Program-made: the position numbers and the translations under genes
Assembly: GCF_028767025.1 (NCBI RefSeq)
Contig: NZ_JAJQXX010000013.1
Location: 35,132-99,131 of the forward strand
Source of the DNA: Blautia sp. XA-2221
Lineage (GTDB): Bacteria; Bacillota; Clostridia; Lachnospirales; Lachnospiraceae
Direction: 5' to 3'
Length of the DNA: 64,000 nucleotides
Notes under the pieces: model-generated
What the model was told of the DNA's origin: nothing
Databases searched by the model: none
Seen by the model: only the letters and a program-made list of their open reading frames with translations
Shown: positions 1-8,551 of the stretch, one piece after another
How the letters are laid out: every line of letters begins with the position of its first letter
Position numbering within the stretch: the stretch's first letter is position 1

Positions 1-1
1 G

Positions 2-262
2 GGAGGATATGTGACAATTTCAGTTGCCACAATTATTATTACAGGTGTTCTTGGAAATATTTTTGCAGAGTCATTATGTAAGCTGTTCCGTATCCGTCAT
101 GCAGTTTCCAGAGGGCTGGCAATCGGAACGGCGGCTCATGCGGTAGGAACGGCCAAAGCAATGGAAATGGGAGAAGTAGAAGGGGCTATGAGCAGCCTTG
201 CAATCGTAGTATGCGGACTTTGCACAGTGGTTGGAGCCTCTGTGTTTGCCAATTTCCTGTGA
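2..262 (+). CDS. LrgB-family protein, C-terminal part (5' end outside window)
   Basis: The frame is open to the left edge and stops at 262, so only the last ~86 codons are present. The residues ITGVLGNIFAESLCKLFRI and RGLAIGTAAHAVGTAKA match the conserved C-terminal membrane region of LrgB/CidB proteins, the partner of LrgA/CidA holin-like proteins in murein hydrolase control and metabolite export. A GTG at 11 exists but is only an internal codon. The upstream partner gene is not visible. The family call is fairly sure from the sequence pattern; the physiological role is inferred from family knowledge. Confidence 0.8.
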   Translation, partial: GGYVTISVATIIITGVLGNIFAESLCKLFRIRHAVSRGLAIGTAAHAVGTAKAMEMGEVEGAMSSLAIVVCGLCTVVGASVFANFL

Positions 263-453
263 AAAAACAGTAAAAAAACATCCCGGCGGGATCCGTCTGT
301 CGGGAACATATTGTATCATCTTCATGCTGCATAGAGTTCCTCTGTGCAGCTATTTTACAGCGCTTTATGATAATTTTCGTGTTGCATAGGGGGTTATTTT
401 GGCGTAAAAAGCACCGTTTTGGCGAGAATTCAAACACTGCAATAAAAGCAAGA

Positions 454-491
454 AACCCAGTAAATACAGGCATTCCTGTACTTACTGGGTT
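454..491 (-). terminator. tmRNA terminator (possibly bidirectional)
   Basis: A perfect-looking hairpin, arms 454-470 and 475-491 (one mismatch), lies 11 bases beyond the tmRNA 3' end. T-rich sequence follows on both strands, so it may also stop transcription from the lrgB side. Confidence 0.8.
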
Positions 492-501
492 TTCTTAAAA
501 G

Positions 502-847
502 TGGACCTGGCGGGAATTGAACCCGCGTCCGAAAGCCTATCCCTTGCGGCATCTCCCATCACAGTCGCTGTTTTAACATTCCCTCGGCAACACGCCCACC
601 GACAGGCTTGCTACTTCAGTAGCTTCATAATACATCTACCGGGGCAAAGCTTACCCGGCAAGGTTTCTCACATAGTTGACGCCAGGTTCCTGATGTGTGA
701 GTGCATCAGGGCTGACGAGCAGCAATTAGGCTGCTAACGCGTACTGTTCGTTTGCGTTTATATTTAGGTTCCCGGTTGGTACGCAGTCCAGGAGTCTGCG
801 GATGGCTTCCCCAACTTCAAAGCCCCCGTCGAAACCAGTACAAGCCC
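502..847 (-). ncRNA. ssrA: tmRNA (SsrA)
   Basis: The transfer-messenger RNA rescues stalled ribosomes and tags nascent proteins. Read on the minus strand it starts GGGCTTG and ends CAGGTCCA, which pair as a 7-bp acceptor stem with two G-U pairs, followed by an encoded CCA-like end. The T arm GCGGGTTCAATTCCCGC is near the 3' end. The tag frame at 755-726 reads ANEQYALAA then TAA, with UAAAC before the GCA resume codon, as in other tmRNAs. The pseudoknot regions are hairpin-rich. It lies between lrgB and the ABC permease genes and has its own promoter and terminator. Confidence 0.95.
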
Positions 848-902
848 TTAGAAATAAGATGACTGCCGGTAAACAGACGAACGTAAGCTTTTCTGTCTTT
901 AT

Positions 903-931
903 ATATTAGAAGAAATTCAGTCATATGTCAA
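903..931 (-). promoter_or_regulatory. ssrA promoter
   Basis: On the minus strand TTGACA (931-926) is followed by 17 bases and TAATAT (908-903), about 55 bases before the mature tmRNA 5' end. This fits a sigma-A promoter with a short processed 5' leader. Confidence 0.75.
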
Positions 932-1054
932 GGGTGGTTTTTGTTTTTCTTCCAGACAGGATTTTGTTTTTCTAGGCTTTAAAAGCAAAAAGGACAAAGT
1001 GTTTCCGGTATGGGAGTTTATCCGTTATATCACGGGGATGACAAAAGTTTCTGT

Positions 1055-1786
1055 TCAGGTATGGATATCTCTGTGGTTCAGCTCCCATATGGATGCGGCG
1101 CTGAATACAATGGTAAACAGGCATACAAAAATAAGAAATGGCAGCAGTTCACCGGACATGGCATTCTCAGATTTGTTGGCGTTCATGCCAAGGAGCATCA
1201 GGCAATAGGGCCAGAAGAAACCTGCCCCTTCACTGTTTAGTACTGTGCCGAGAACACTTCCCACCAGTCCAACAGCAATAGGAATGGAAAAACTTCGTAT
1301 TTTCATAGAAAGGAACAGCTGAAGAGCGCATATGGGAAGTGTCCCTACAGTACCTCGGAGAAGCCATAAAAAAATATCAGGAGGAAACAATCCGGGAAGA
1401 CCGGCTATTTTTCCGCAGATCAGATATAAGATTCCTGTCCAGAGCTGTGTCAGCAGTGTGATTGCCAGGATAATGGCAAGCTTTGCGAAATAAATACAGC
1501 ATACAGGAACAGGAGCAGTCATAATGGAGTTCCAATTATTGTTTCGATGTTCCAGACGCCATAAATAGGAGCAGTAAAGTCCGATCAGCGGTGCAAAAAA
1601 GAAGCTTGCATAAAATAAAGTATGCTGTGTCCAGAGAGAATACCATTGAGAGGTTAAAATCTCCAGATTCTGAAGATAATTAAAGGTTCCCATGATTGCC
1701 GGGATAATGGGAATCAGAATACACGCAGGAAGGATCAGGGAATGATGAAGCTTTCTGCGCTCGGTAAGAATACAGCGGGTAAGCAT
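1055..1786 (-). CDS. Lantibiotic-immunity-type ABC transporter permease (MutG/EpiG-like)
   Basis: A 243-residue integral membrane protein with about six hydrophobic segments (roughly residues 17-35, 57-72, 100-122, 133-152, 163-185 and 212-232). It starts MLTRCILTERRKLHHSLI; the LxxERRKLxxS pattern is typical of BcrB/MutG/EpiG permeases. It is the last gene of a minus-strand trio with another permease and an ATPase, the usual make-up of bacitracin/lantibiotic immunity exporters. An AGGAGG site lies just before the start, overlapping the end of the preceding gene. No lantibiotic biosynthesis gene is nearby, so protection against foreign or host peptides is the likely role. The substrate is unknown. 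Confidence 0.75.
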   Translation of the reverse strand: MLTRCILTERRKLHHSLILPACILIPIIPAIMGTFNYLQNLEILTSQWYSLWTQHTLFYASFFFAPLIGLYCSYLWRLEHRNNNWNSIMTAPVPVCCIYFAKLAIILAITLLTQLWTGILYLICGKIAGLPGLFPPDIFLWLLRGTVGTLPICALQLFLSMKIRSFSIPIAVGLVGSVLGTVLNSEGAGFFWPYCLMLLGMNANKSENAMSGELLPFLIFVCLFTIVFSAASIWELNHRDIHT

Positions 1787-1789
1787 AGA

Positions 1790-2551
1790 TTAAACCTCCT
1801 TTTTTACAACAATCATGCGACAGATCATATAAATTAAAACGCCTGCTGCCAGAAAAATCAAAAACCGGGATAATGGGAAGGAAATCACATAATAGTCAAT
1901 AATTCTTGTATCAGGATCCCAGTTCATACCAATCATAGAGAAATTCGCATAATATCCCCAGAGTACCAGATACGCTACAGGCTTTGGGAAAAACAGGGAA
2001 AAAAGTCCAAGAAAGCTGCCGGCAATTCCAATTCCCAGAGGAAGAAGCTGACTGTGGGATACCAGTGACAGCGTTTGTTGTATGGAGAGAACTACAGCGC
2101 TGACTGCAAAGACTGTGATCAGATATATGAAAAATCTGGAAAGGCTGAAGGCGCCCAGATGTTCTACTGTTCCCAGGAAAAGAATCATGATCCCCTGTCC
2201 GATAATGAAAAATGTTATATACCGGAGACAGCTCAGATATTTAAAGTCAAAAAAACTGCCCTGTTTCTGCATAGTATAAAGGATTTTTAGAGTATCTCCT
2301 TTTACTTCCATATCACAGACGCGACTGGCGATTACAGATATCATTAATGGCATCAGGATCGTATTTATAATAGGAAGATTGTAAAACATCATCAGATATC
2401 CCTGCGAAATGTCAGAGGACTTCGCAGAGTTGATCTGCCACATTGTCCAAAGTGTCTCAAAAATAAGAAAGCCAAGTGGAACAAGAAAGGCTTTTGTATG
2501 ACGGAGCTTCTTGTGTTCTGCCCGTATTTGTCTCAGTGTTACAGAAGTCAT
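1790..2551 (-). CDS. Lantibiotic-immunity-type ABC transporter permease (MutE/EpiE-like)
   Basis: I place the start at 2551, where ATG overlaps the TGA of the upstream ATPase gene as ATGA. A longer frame to 2713 would only read through the ATPase gene. The 253-residue product begins MTSVTLRQIRAEHKKLRHT and then has about six membrane segments, resembling its downstream neighbour and the paired permeases of BcrAB/MutFEG-type exporters. Translational coupling with the ATPase and a 3-base gap to the next permease support one complex. The exported compound cannot be read from sequence. Confidence 0.75.
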   Translation of the reverse strand: MTSVTLRQIRAEHKKLRHTKAFLVPLGFLIFETLWTMWQINSAKSSDISQGYLMMFYNLPIINTILMPLMISVIASRVCDMEVKGDTLKILYTMQKQGSFFDFKYLSCLRYITFFIIGQGIMILFLGTVEHLGAFSLSRFFIYLITVFAVSAVVLSIQQTLSLVSHSQLLPLGIGIAGSFLGLFSLFFPKPVAYLVLWGYYANFSMIGMNWDPDTRIIDYYVISFPLSRFLIFLAAGVLIYMICRMIVVKKEV

Positions 2552-3462
2552 AAGCTCACCTGCTTTCCTGTAAGATGAAGGAAAATTTCTTCCAGGCTCA
2601 TCTGATGTTCTTCCAGCCTTAAAATTCCAATGCCGGAATTTACCAGAAGAGAAACAGCCTGCATGATCCGGTTGTCTTCCAGGGTGTTCAGCATGATCCG
2701 GCCATCCTGCCACTGTGAGGAAATGCCGGAATGTTTCAGATACTGAAGGGCTTTCTGGTTATCAGAGGTATGGAGAAGTATTTTTGAGCGGCTGTGCTCA
2801 TGGAGAACATGAAGGCTGTCCTGAAAGATAAGTTCTCCCTGGTTGATGATTCCTACGTGAGTTGCCATCTGGTCTATTTCTGAAAGAAGATGGCTTGAAA
2901 TAAGAACCGTAATACCCAGGGCATCGGGAAGAGAACAGATCAGTTCCCTTATTTCCTGGATTCCGGCTGGATCCAGTCCGTTGGTAGGTTCGTCCAGAAG
3001 GAGAAGCTTGGGCTTTCCCAGAAGAGCTGCGGCCAGTCCAAGGCGCTGTTTCATTCCAAGAGAATACTGACTGACTTTTTTGTTTTGCTGTTCTTCCATA
3101 CGAACGATAGAAAGAACTCTGGAAATGTCTTTTTCGGGAACATTCTTCAGCGTGCAGATGATCTGCAGATTTTCTTTTCCGGTAAGATGCCCGTAATAGG
3201 CAGGCGACTCAATCAGAGAGCCTGTGGCGTCGAGGATGCTCAGGCGGTTCCCGGAGCAGACTTCCTTTCCAAAAATCTGGATATTTCCCTTTGTAGGCAG
3301 GATCAGTCCAAGAAGCATTTTGAGAGTTGTTGATTTTCCTGCGCCGTTTGGTCCGAGAAAGCCATAAATGCTTCCTCCCGGAACACGCAGATCTAACTGA
3401 TCTACAACTGTTTTATCCTTATATTTTTTTGTAAGAGAATCGGTGGTAATGACAGGTCCCAT
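2548..3462 (-). CDS. ABC transporter ATP-binding protein, BcrA/MutF type
   Basis: A 304-residue ATPase energising the two downstream permeases. Visible motifs: Walker A GPNGAGKST at residues 37-45, signature YSLGMKQ near 133-139, Walker B LLLLDEP near 153-159, and the H-loop in LISSHLLSE. The C-terminal ~85 residues form the extra domain usual in bacitracin/lantibiotic resistance ATPases. The start has an upstream AGGAGGA (about 3469-3475). The divergent response regulator/kinase genes at 3643-5744 are the probable regulators, an arrangement typical of antimicrobial-peptide sensing modules. Specificity is inferred from family only. Confidence 0.85.
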   Translation of the reverse strand: MGPVITTDSLTKKYKDKTVVDQLDLRVPGGSIYGFLGPNGAGKSTTLKMLLGLILPTKGNIQIFGKEVCSGNRLSILDATGSLIESPAYYGHLTGKENLQIICTLKNVPEKDISRVLSIVRMEEQQNKKVSQYSLGMKQRLGLAAALLGKPKLLLLDEPTNGLDPAGIQEIRELICSLPDALGITVLISSHLLSEIDQMATHVGIINQGELIFQDSLHVLHEHSRSKILLHTSDNQKALQYLKHSGISSQWQDGRIMLNTLEDNRIMQAVSLLVNSGIGILRLEEHQMSLEEIFLHLTGKQVSL

Positions 3463-3579
3463 ATAAAGTTCCTCCTGTAAAATTAATTGTTATTTTCTGA
3501 ATTGATGACAGTATAGAATATCAGACTTATGTGAGACTTAACTATACCTTATTTTTAGCTTAAATTTGCACAGGAGCAG

Positions 3580-3608
3580 TTGGAATGGGTAAAAAAATAA
3601 ACTATAAT
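3580..3608 (+). promoter_or_regulatory. Promoter of the response regulator gene
   Basis: TTGGAA (3580-3585), a 17-base spacer and a perfect TATAAT (3603-3608) precede the regulator gene. Transcription would start near 3615, which rules out the ATG at 3619 as a useful start and favours 3643. Confidence 0.7.
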
Positions 3609-3642
3609 AAGAAAATAAATGGATAAGCGGGAGGGGGATTTT

Positions 3643-4359
3643 ATGGATATATATGAACGTAAACTTATGCTTGTAGATGACAATCAGGAGCTTCTGGAGA
3701 TGATTGCAGACATTTTGAAACAGAGCGGTTATCGAAATGTGGTAAAAGCCAAAAGCGTGCAGGAGGCGTTGGAGGTTTTTCGGGCGGAGAATCCGGATAT
3801 GGCAGTTCTGGATGTGATGTTGCCTGATGGAGACGGATTTCATCTGTTTCAGAAACTGAGAGAAAATTCAGAGATTCCTATACTTTTTCTGTCCGCCAGA
3901 GATGAGGACAGAGACAGACTTTTTGGACTGGGACTTGGAGCTGACGACTATATTACCAAACCATTTTTACCGCCGGAGCTGGTTTTGAGAGTTACTGCTA
4001 TACTGAAAAGAACCTATCGTATAGAAAAAATCCAGGAGGAACATATTCTGCGTCTGGGCAGTCATGAAATACTGTTTGATTATGGAGTTGTACGTTTTCA
4101 GGGAAATGAGACTTCCCTTACGGCAAAGGAGCTGGCGCTGCTTTTAAAGCTGAAGGAAAACAGAGGTAGAATCGTCACTTTTGATGCTTTATGCAATGCT
4201 GCATGGGGAGATGGTTATTATGGATATGAGAATACGCTGATGGTACATATCCGGCATCTGAGAGAAAAAATTGAGGACGATCCCTCGCATCCGCAGTGGC
4301 TTCTTACTGCCCGGGGACTGGGCTACCGGCTGGCAGCGAAACCGGGAGGGAGAGCATGA
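3643..4359 (+). CDS. OmpR-family response regulator
   Basis: A 238-residue receiver plus winged-helix DNA-binding regulator. The receiver shows acidic D12-D13, phospho-acceptor D57 in VLDVMLP and the conserved lysine in YITKPF. The C-terminal half has the OmpR helix-turn-helix (LTAKELALL ... MVHIRHLREKI ... RGLGYRL). An upstream in-frame ATG at 3619 is rejected because GGGAGGGGG sits just before 3643 and the promoter would start at about 3615. Its stop overlaps the kinase start as ATGA. The divergent peptide-exporter genes are the likely target; this is inference from context. Confidence 0.88.
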   Translation: MDIYERKLMLVDDNQELLEMIADILKQSGYRNVVKAKSVQEALEVFRAENPDMAVLDVMLPDGDGFHLFQKLRENSEIPILFLSARDEDRDRLFGLGLGADDYITKPFLPPELVLRVTAILKRTYRIEKIQEEHILRLGSHEILFDYGVVRFQGNETSLTAKELALLLKLKENRGRIVTFDALCNAAWGDGYYGYENTLMVHIRHLREKIEDDPSHPQWLLTARGLGYRLAAKPGGRA

Positions 4360-5744
4360 AAAGTCTTTTTAAGATCATCAGCAGATATTCTGTTACAGCC
4401 GGCGTGATTATCAGTGTCATACTGTTCAGCAATATAGCAGTTTTTATGGCGATAGGCTACCATAATATCATTGCTTCAGAACAGCAGGATTTTAAGAGCA
4501 GTTCTCTGGAAAAAGTGGGAAAGGAATTTTACAGAACAGGTGAAAACTGGGCTCTGTCAGCGAATGGTATACGGGAACTGGAAGAGTCGGACTTTAAATG
4601 GTGCATGGCTCTGGATAAAACAGGGGAGGTTGCCTGGGAATGGAAACTTCCTTCAGATTTTGAGCGTTCGTACACGATTTCGGATGTGGCGAAATTTACA
4701 AGATGGTATCTTCATGATTATCCGGTAGCAGTCTGGGAAGCAGAAGAACTGCTTCTGGTCGTAGGGCTGGATCCGGAATTTTTTTCCAGATACAGTGAGA
4801 TCTTTACGTTGGGCAATATTATGATGATCCCTCAGTATATCAAATGGGGACTGATCGTAAATGCCATTGTAATTATACTTTTTGTTGTTCTTCTTGGCTA
4901 TCGGTTTTATCAGACATTAAAGCCTTTGGGAAGAGGAATAGAAAAACTGTCCAGGGAAGAGAAGGTAAAATTGCATGAAAGGGGAATGACGGGGGTTTTG
5001 GCAGCTCAGATTAACAGAACTTCTGAAATTCTTCAGGAACAGAAGCAAAAGCTTACAAAAAGAGATCTGGCAAGAACTGAGTGGATCTCAGGTGTTTCAC
5101 ATGATATCCGTACGCCTCTGGCCTTGATTGTAGGTTATACGGACCGGATTTCCAAAAGTCCCAACCTTAACCAGGAGGAGAAAGCTTTAGCTGATGCGGT
5201 GTGCAGACAGAGTATGGTGATCCGGCAGCTGATCACTGACCTGAATCTTACATCAAAACTGGCATATGAGGCCCAGCCACTGAACAGACAGGAATGTTCT
5301 CCGGCTTTCATTCTCCGGGAGTGTGCGGCAGATATTTATAATGAAAAGATTGAACAGGGAAAGAATCGGGAACCGGAAGTGGAACTTCTGATTCCGGCAG
5401 ATATGGAAAAAGTCTATATTTTTGCAGACAGCGGTCTTCTTAAACGCGCGCTGCGGAATTTGATCGGAAACAGTGTAAGACATAATCCTGATGGATGTCA
5501 GGTAACGGTAAAGCTGTATAGAAAAAATGAAAAAATATATATTTCGGTGAAGGATACGGGAAAAGGAATTCCGGAACTCGTAGTGCAGAACATGGACAAT
5601 CAGACGGATAAAGTCCATATTATGGGATTAAGGCTTGCCAGACAGATTATAAGAGCCCATGGAGGGGAGCTGATTTTTGAGAAAAGAGATTCGGGTACTT
5701 ATGATGCGACTCTGGAATTATCGGTATCGAAGCTGCGCCCGTAA
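4356..5744 (+). CDS. Sensor histidine kinase, lantibiotic-regulator type
   Basis: A 462-residue membrane kinase starting at 4356, overlapping the regulator stop by four bases. Two membrane segments (about residues 13-35 and 163-185) enclose an extracytoplasmic domain of ~125 residues. The phospho-acceptor is H249 in SGVSHDIRTPL; an ATPase domain follows with NLIGNSVRHNPDG (N box), DTGKGIP (G1) and GLRLARQIIRAHGGEL (G2). This makes it the partner of the preceding regulator. The ligand is not readable; a peptide antibiotic is a reasonable guess from the adjacent transporter. Confidence 0.87.
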   Translation: MKSLFKIISRYSVTAGVIISVILFSNIAVFMAIGYHNIIASEQQDFKSSSLEKVGKEFYRTGENWALSANGIRELEESDFKWCMALDKTGEVAWEWKLPSDFERSYTISDVAKFTRWYLHDYPVAVWEAEELLLVVGLDPEFFSRYSEIFTLGNIMMIPQYIKWGLIVNAIVIILFVVLLGYRFYQTLKPLGRGIEKLSREEKVKLHERGMTGVLAAQINRTSEILQEQKQKLTKRDLARTEWISGVSHDIRTPLALIVGYTDRISKSPNLNQEEKALADAVCRQSMVIRQLITDLNLTSKLAYEAQPLNRQECSPAFILRECAADIYNEKIEQGKNREPEVELLIPADMEKVYIFADSGLLKRALRNLIGNSVRHNPDGCQVTVKLYRKNEKIYISVKDTGKGIPELVVQNMDNQTDKVHIMGLRLARQIIRAHGGELIFEKRDSGTYDATLELSVSKLRP

Positions 5745-5803
5745 GGAGAATACTTCTTTTTGTTTTGGACGGGATTCAGAACCCGGAAGAAGCTATTTTT
5801 CGA

Positions 5804-5832
5804 TTGTATTTCGTGAAGATAGCGTCTATAAT
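5804..5832 (+). promoter_or_regulatory. Promoter of the ABC exporter gene
   Basis: TTGTAT (5804-5809), 17 bases, TATAAT (5827-5832), 34 bases before the exporter start. Confidence 0.6.
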
Positions 5833-5866
5833 ATGTATGACTAAAACGAAAGGATAAGAGGTATTT

Positions 5867-7591
5867 ATGTACACGCTTAAAAAATTTATCCGTTACTACG
5901 GACCTTATAAAACAGTGTTTTTTCTGGATCTCCTGTGCGCAGCCATTATCAGTATGGTGGATCTGGCATTTCCGCAGATCCTCAGAACACTGACAGCAAC
6001 TATTTTTACAGAAGAGCCTTCTACTATCCTGAAGGCCCTTCTTCCAATCGGACTGTGTCTTCTTCTCATGTACGTCATTCAGAGTTTTTGTGTGTATTAT
6101 GTGGGTTATCAGGGCCATATGATGGGCGCAAAAATGGAGCGGGATATGAGACAGCAGCTTTTTGACCATTATGAAAAGCTGTCTTTTTCCTACTACGATC
6201 AGAATAATTCCGGTCAGATGATGAGTAAGCTGGTGTCAGACCTTTTTGATATTGCGGAGTTTGCCCATCATGGTCCGGAGAACCTGTTTATTTCTCTGAT
6301 CAAGATTGTGGGTTCCTTTGTTTTTCTGTTTCTTATTAACTGGAGACTGGCGATCCCGCTTCTGATCCTGGTATTTATCATGCTGGTATTTTCCATGAAA
6401 CAGAACCGGAGAATGCAGGAAACTTTTATGGACAACCGCAGAAAAATCGGTGATGTGAACTCCAGCCTTCAGGATACTCTGGCAGGAATCCGTGTGGTAC
6501 AGTCCTTTGCCAACGAAGAAGTAGAGCGCAAAAAATTTGGCAGAAGCAATCAGGCTTTTCTTCATTCCAAGAACGCAAATTACAGATGTATGGGAAATTT
6601 CATGGGATGGAACCGTTTCTTTCAGGGAATGATGTATCTGGTGACTCTGGTGTTCGGCGGACTTCTCATTGCGAGAGGAAAAATGAATGCCGGAGATCTG
6701 GCGATGTATGCTTTGTATATTGGCATTTTTGTAAGTCCTATCCAGATTCTTGTGGAGCTGATCGAAATGATGCAGAAAGGATTTTCCGGATTTCGCCGTT
6801 TTCTGGACGTGATGGAAACAGAGCCGGATATTGTGAATGCCCCGGATGCAGAGCCTCTTACTGATGTGAAGGGAGAGGTGTCCTATGAAAACGTGTCCTT
6901 CCATTACAGTGATGACGAGACACTGGTTCTTGATAATATTTCATTTACCATTCCTGCAGGGCGTTCCATTGCGCTGGTAGGTCCTTCCGGAAGTGGCAAA
7001 ACCACCATCTGTTCCCTGCTTCCAAGATTTTATGATGTAACCGGAGGTCGGATTACGATTGATGGCAAAGAGGTTGGAAAGCTGACTCTGGAATCACTGA
7101 GAAGCCAGATCGGTCTTGTGCAGCAGGATATTTATCTTTTTGGAGGAAGCATCAAAGAAAACATTGCTTACGGCAAACCATCCGCATCTATGGATGAGAT
7201 TATTGAGGCTGCGAAAAAAGCAAATATCCATGATTTTATCATGTCCCTTCCTGACGGATATGACACTTTTGTAGGAGAACGCGGAACAAGACTGTCAGGA
7301 GGTCAGAAACAGAGGATTTCCATTGCCAGAGTATTTCTGAAAAATCCGCCGATTCTTATTCTGGACGAAGCCACAAGCGCTCTTGATAATGAAAGTGAGC
7401 GCTGGATCCAGAAAAGTTTGGAGGAGCTTTCAAAAAACAGAACAACCATTACCATTGCCCATCGTCTTTCCACCATACGGAATGCAGATGAGATTCTTGT
7501 GGTTGCAGATAATGGAATTGCAGAGCGTGGTTCTCACGAGGAGCTTCTTGCGAAAAACGGAATCTATGCACATTATTATCAGATGAGCTGA
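5867..7591 (+). CDS. ABC exporter with fused membrane and ATPase domains (MsbA/BmrA-like)
   Basis: A 574-residue half-transporter that probably works as a homodimer. The first ~310 residues carry six membrane helices of the type I exporter fold. The ATPase domain follows with Walker A GPSGSGKTT (about residue 370), Q-loop in GLVQQDIYLFG, signature LSGGQKQR and Walker B ILILDEATSALD, then the H-loop AHRLSTI. It is monocistronic between its own promoter and a strong terminator. Family members export drugs, lipids or peptides. Nothing here gives the substrate; no maturation protease or peptide gene is adjacent. Confidence 0.88.
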   Translation: MYTLKKFIRYYGPYKTVFFLDLLCAAIISMVDLAFPQILRTLTATIFTEEPSTILKALLPIGLCLLLMYVIQSFCVYYVGYQGHMMGAKMERDMRQQLFDHYEKLSFSYYDQNNSGQMMSKLVSDLFDIAEFAHHGPENLFISLIKIVGSFVFLFLINWRLAIPLLILVFIMLVFSMKQNRRMQETFMDNRRKIGDVNSSLQDTLAGIRVVQSFANEEVERKKFGRSNQAFLHSKNANYRCMGNFMGWNRFFQGMMYLVTLVFGGLLIARGKMNAGDLAMYALYIGIFVSPIQILVELIEMMQKGFSGFRRFLDVMETEPDIVNAPDAEPLTDVKGEVSYENVSFHYSDDETLVLDNISFTIPAGRSIALVGPSGSGKTTICSLLPRFYDVTGGRITIDGKEVGKLTLESLRSQIGLVQQDIYLFGGSIKENIAYGKPSASMDEIIEAAKKANIHDFIMSLPDGYDTFVGERGTRLSGGQKQRISIARVFLKNPPILILDEATSALDNESERWIQKSLEELSKNRTTITIAHRLSTIRNADEILVVADNGIAERGSHEELLAKNGIYAHYYQMS

Positions 7592-7602
7592 TAAAATGAT
7601 AA

Positions 7603-7657
7603 ATCCCGGAGAAAAATTTCTGGAGTCTGCCAGAAAATTTTGCTCCGGGATATTTTT
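7603..7657 (+). terminator. Terminator of the ABC exporter gene
   Basis: ATCCCGGAG (7603-7611) pairs with CTCCGGGAT (7643-7651); the stem continues inward as AAAATTTCTGG / CCAGAAAATTTT with minor bulges, followed by ATTTTT. Confidence 0.85.
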
Positions 7658-7809
7658 AAAGTACAAAATTTTTTAAAATCTGTTTTAGCGTTCACAGAAG
7701 AAACATAAACTTCTGGTATCATAAATAAAAAAGAGAAAAGGCAGATCTGGACAGGCTGAACGAAGGTATGCTTCTTTAGCACAGAACAGGAAGATTGGCA
7801 AAATAAAAA

Positions 7810-7838
7810 TTGTTTTGCCTGTCAAAATCTCTTATAAT
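7810..7838 (+). promoter_or_regulatory. Promoter of the second two-component operon
   Basis: TTGTTT (7810-7815), 17 bases and TATAAT (7833-7838) lie upstream of an AGGAGG site (7855-7860) and the start codon at 7868. Confidence 0.65.
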
Positions 7839-7867
7839 CATTATAAATCAAAACAGGAGGTATTCAT

Positions 7868-8551
7868 ATGGAAGCCCTGAAAATACTTGTAGTAGATGAC
7901 GAAAGCCGTATGCGAAAGCTGGTAAAGGATTTCCTGACCAAAAAAGGATTTCAGGTTCTGGAAGCAGGAGACGGTGAGGAAGCCATGGATCTTTTTTATA
8001 GAGAAAAGGATATTGCTCTGATTCTTCTTGATGTCATGATGCCGAGAATGGATGGATGGGAGGTATGCCGTGAAATCCGTAAAAATTCCAAAGTTCCCAT
8101 TATTATGCTGACAGCGAGAGGGGATGAGAGGGACGAGCTTCTGGGATTTGAGCTTGGCGTGGACGAGTACATTTCCAAACCCTTCAGTCCGAAGATCCTT
8201 GTGGCAAGAGTAGAGGCGATTTTAAGAAGAACAGGACAGGATACTGCGGAAAATATTCTTTCTGCAGGAGGGATCGTTATAGATAAAGCGGCTCATCAGG
8301 CAACTGTAGACGGAGAGCCTATGGAACTGAGTTTTAAAGAATTTGAACTTCTCACATATTTTCTGGAAAATGAGGGGATTGCTCTTTCCAGAGAAAAAAT
8401 CCTCAATTCTGTATGGAACTATGATTATTTCGGAGATGCCCGTACCATTGACACCCATGTAAAGAAGCTGAGAAGCAAAATGGGAGAAAAAGGTGAGTAT
8501 ATTAAGACCGTATGGGGAATGGGCTATAAATTTGAGGTTGATGAGGCATGA
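7868..8551 (+). CDS. OmpR-family response regulator
   Basis: A 227-residue regulator with receiver residues D10-D11, phospho-acceptor D55 (LLDVMMPRMDGW) and the YISKPFSP lysine. The C-terminal OmpR winged helix contains LSFKEFELLTYFLEN and TIDTHVKKLRSKM. The start has an ideal AGGAGG. The stop overlaps the kinase start (ATGA), so the two are translationally coupled. No transporter or effector gene is attached, so the regulon cannot be guessed from context. Confidence 0.9.
   Translation: MEALKILVVDDESRMRKLVKDFLTKKGFQVLEAGDGEEAMDLFYREKDIALILLDVMMPRMDGWEVCREIRKNSKVPIIMLTARGDERDELLGFELGVDEYISKPFSPKILVARVEAILRRTGQDTAENILSAGGIVIDKAAHQATVDGEPMELSFKEFELLTYFLENEGIALSREKILNSVWNYDYFGDARTIDTHVKKLRSKMGEKGEYIKTVWGMGYKFEVDEA

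Noticed and set aside
501..737. 78-codon open frame over the tmRNA
   Set aside because: It runs through the tmRNA gene on the opposite strand; the RNA explains the sequence fully.
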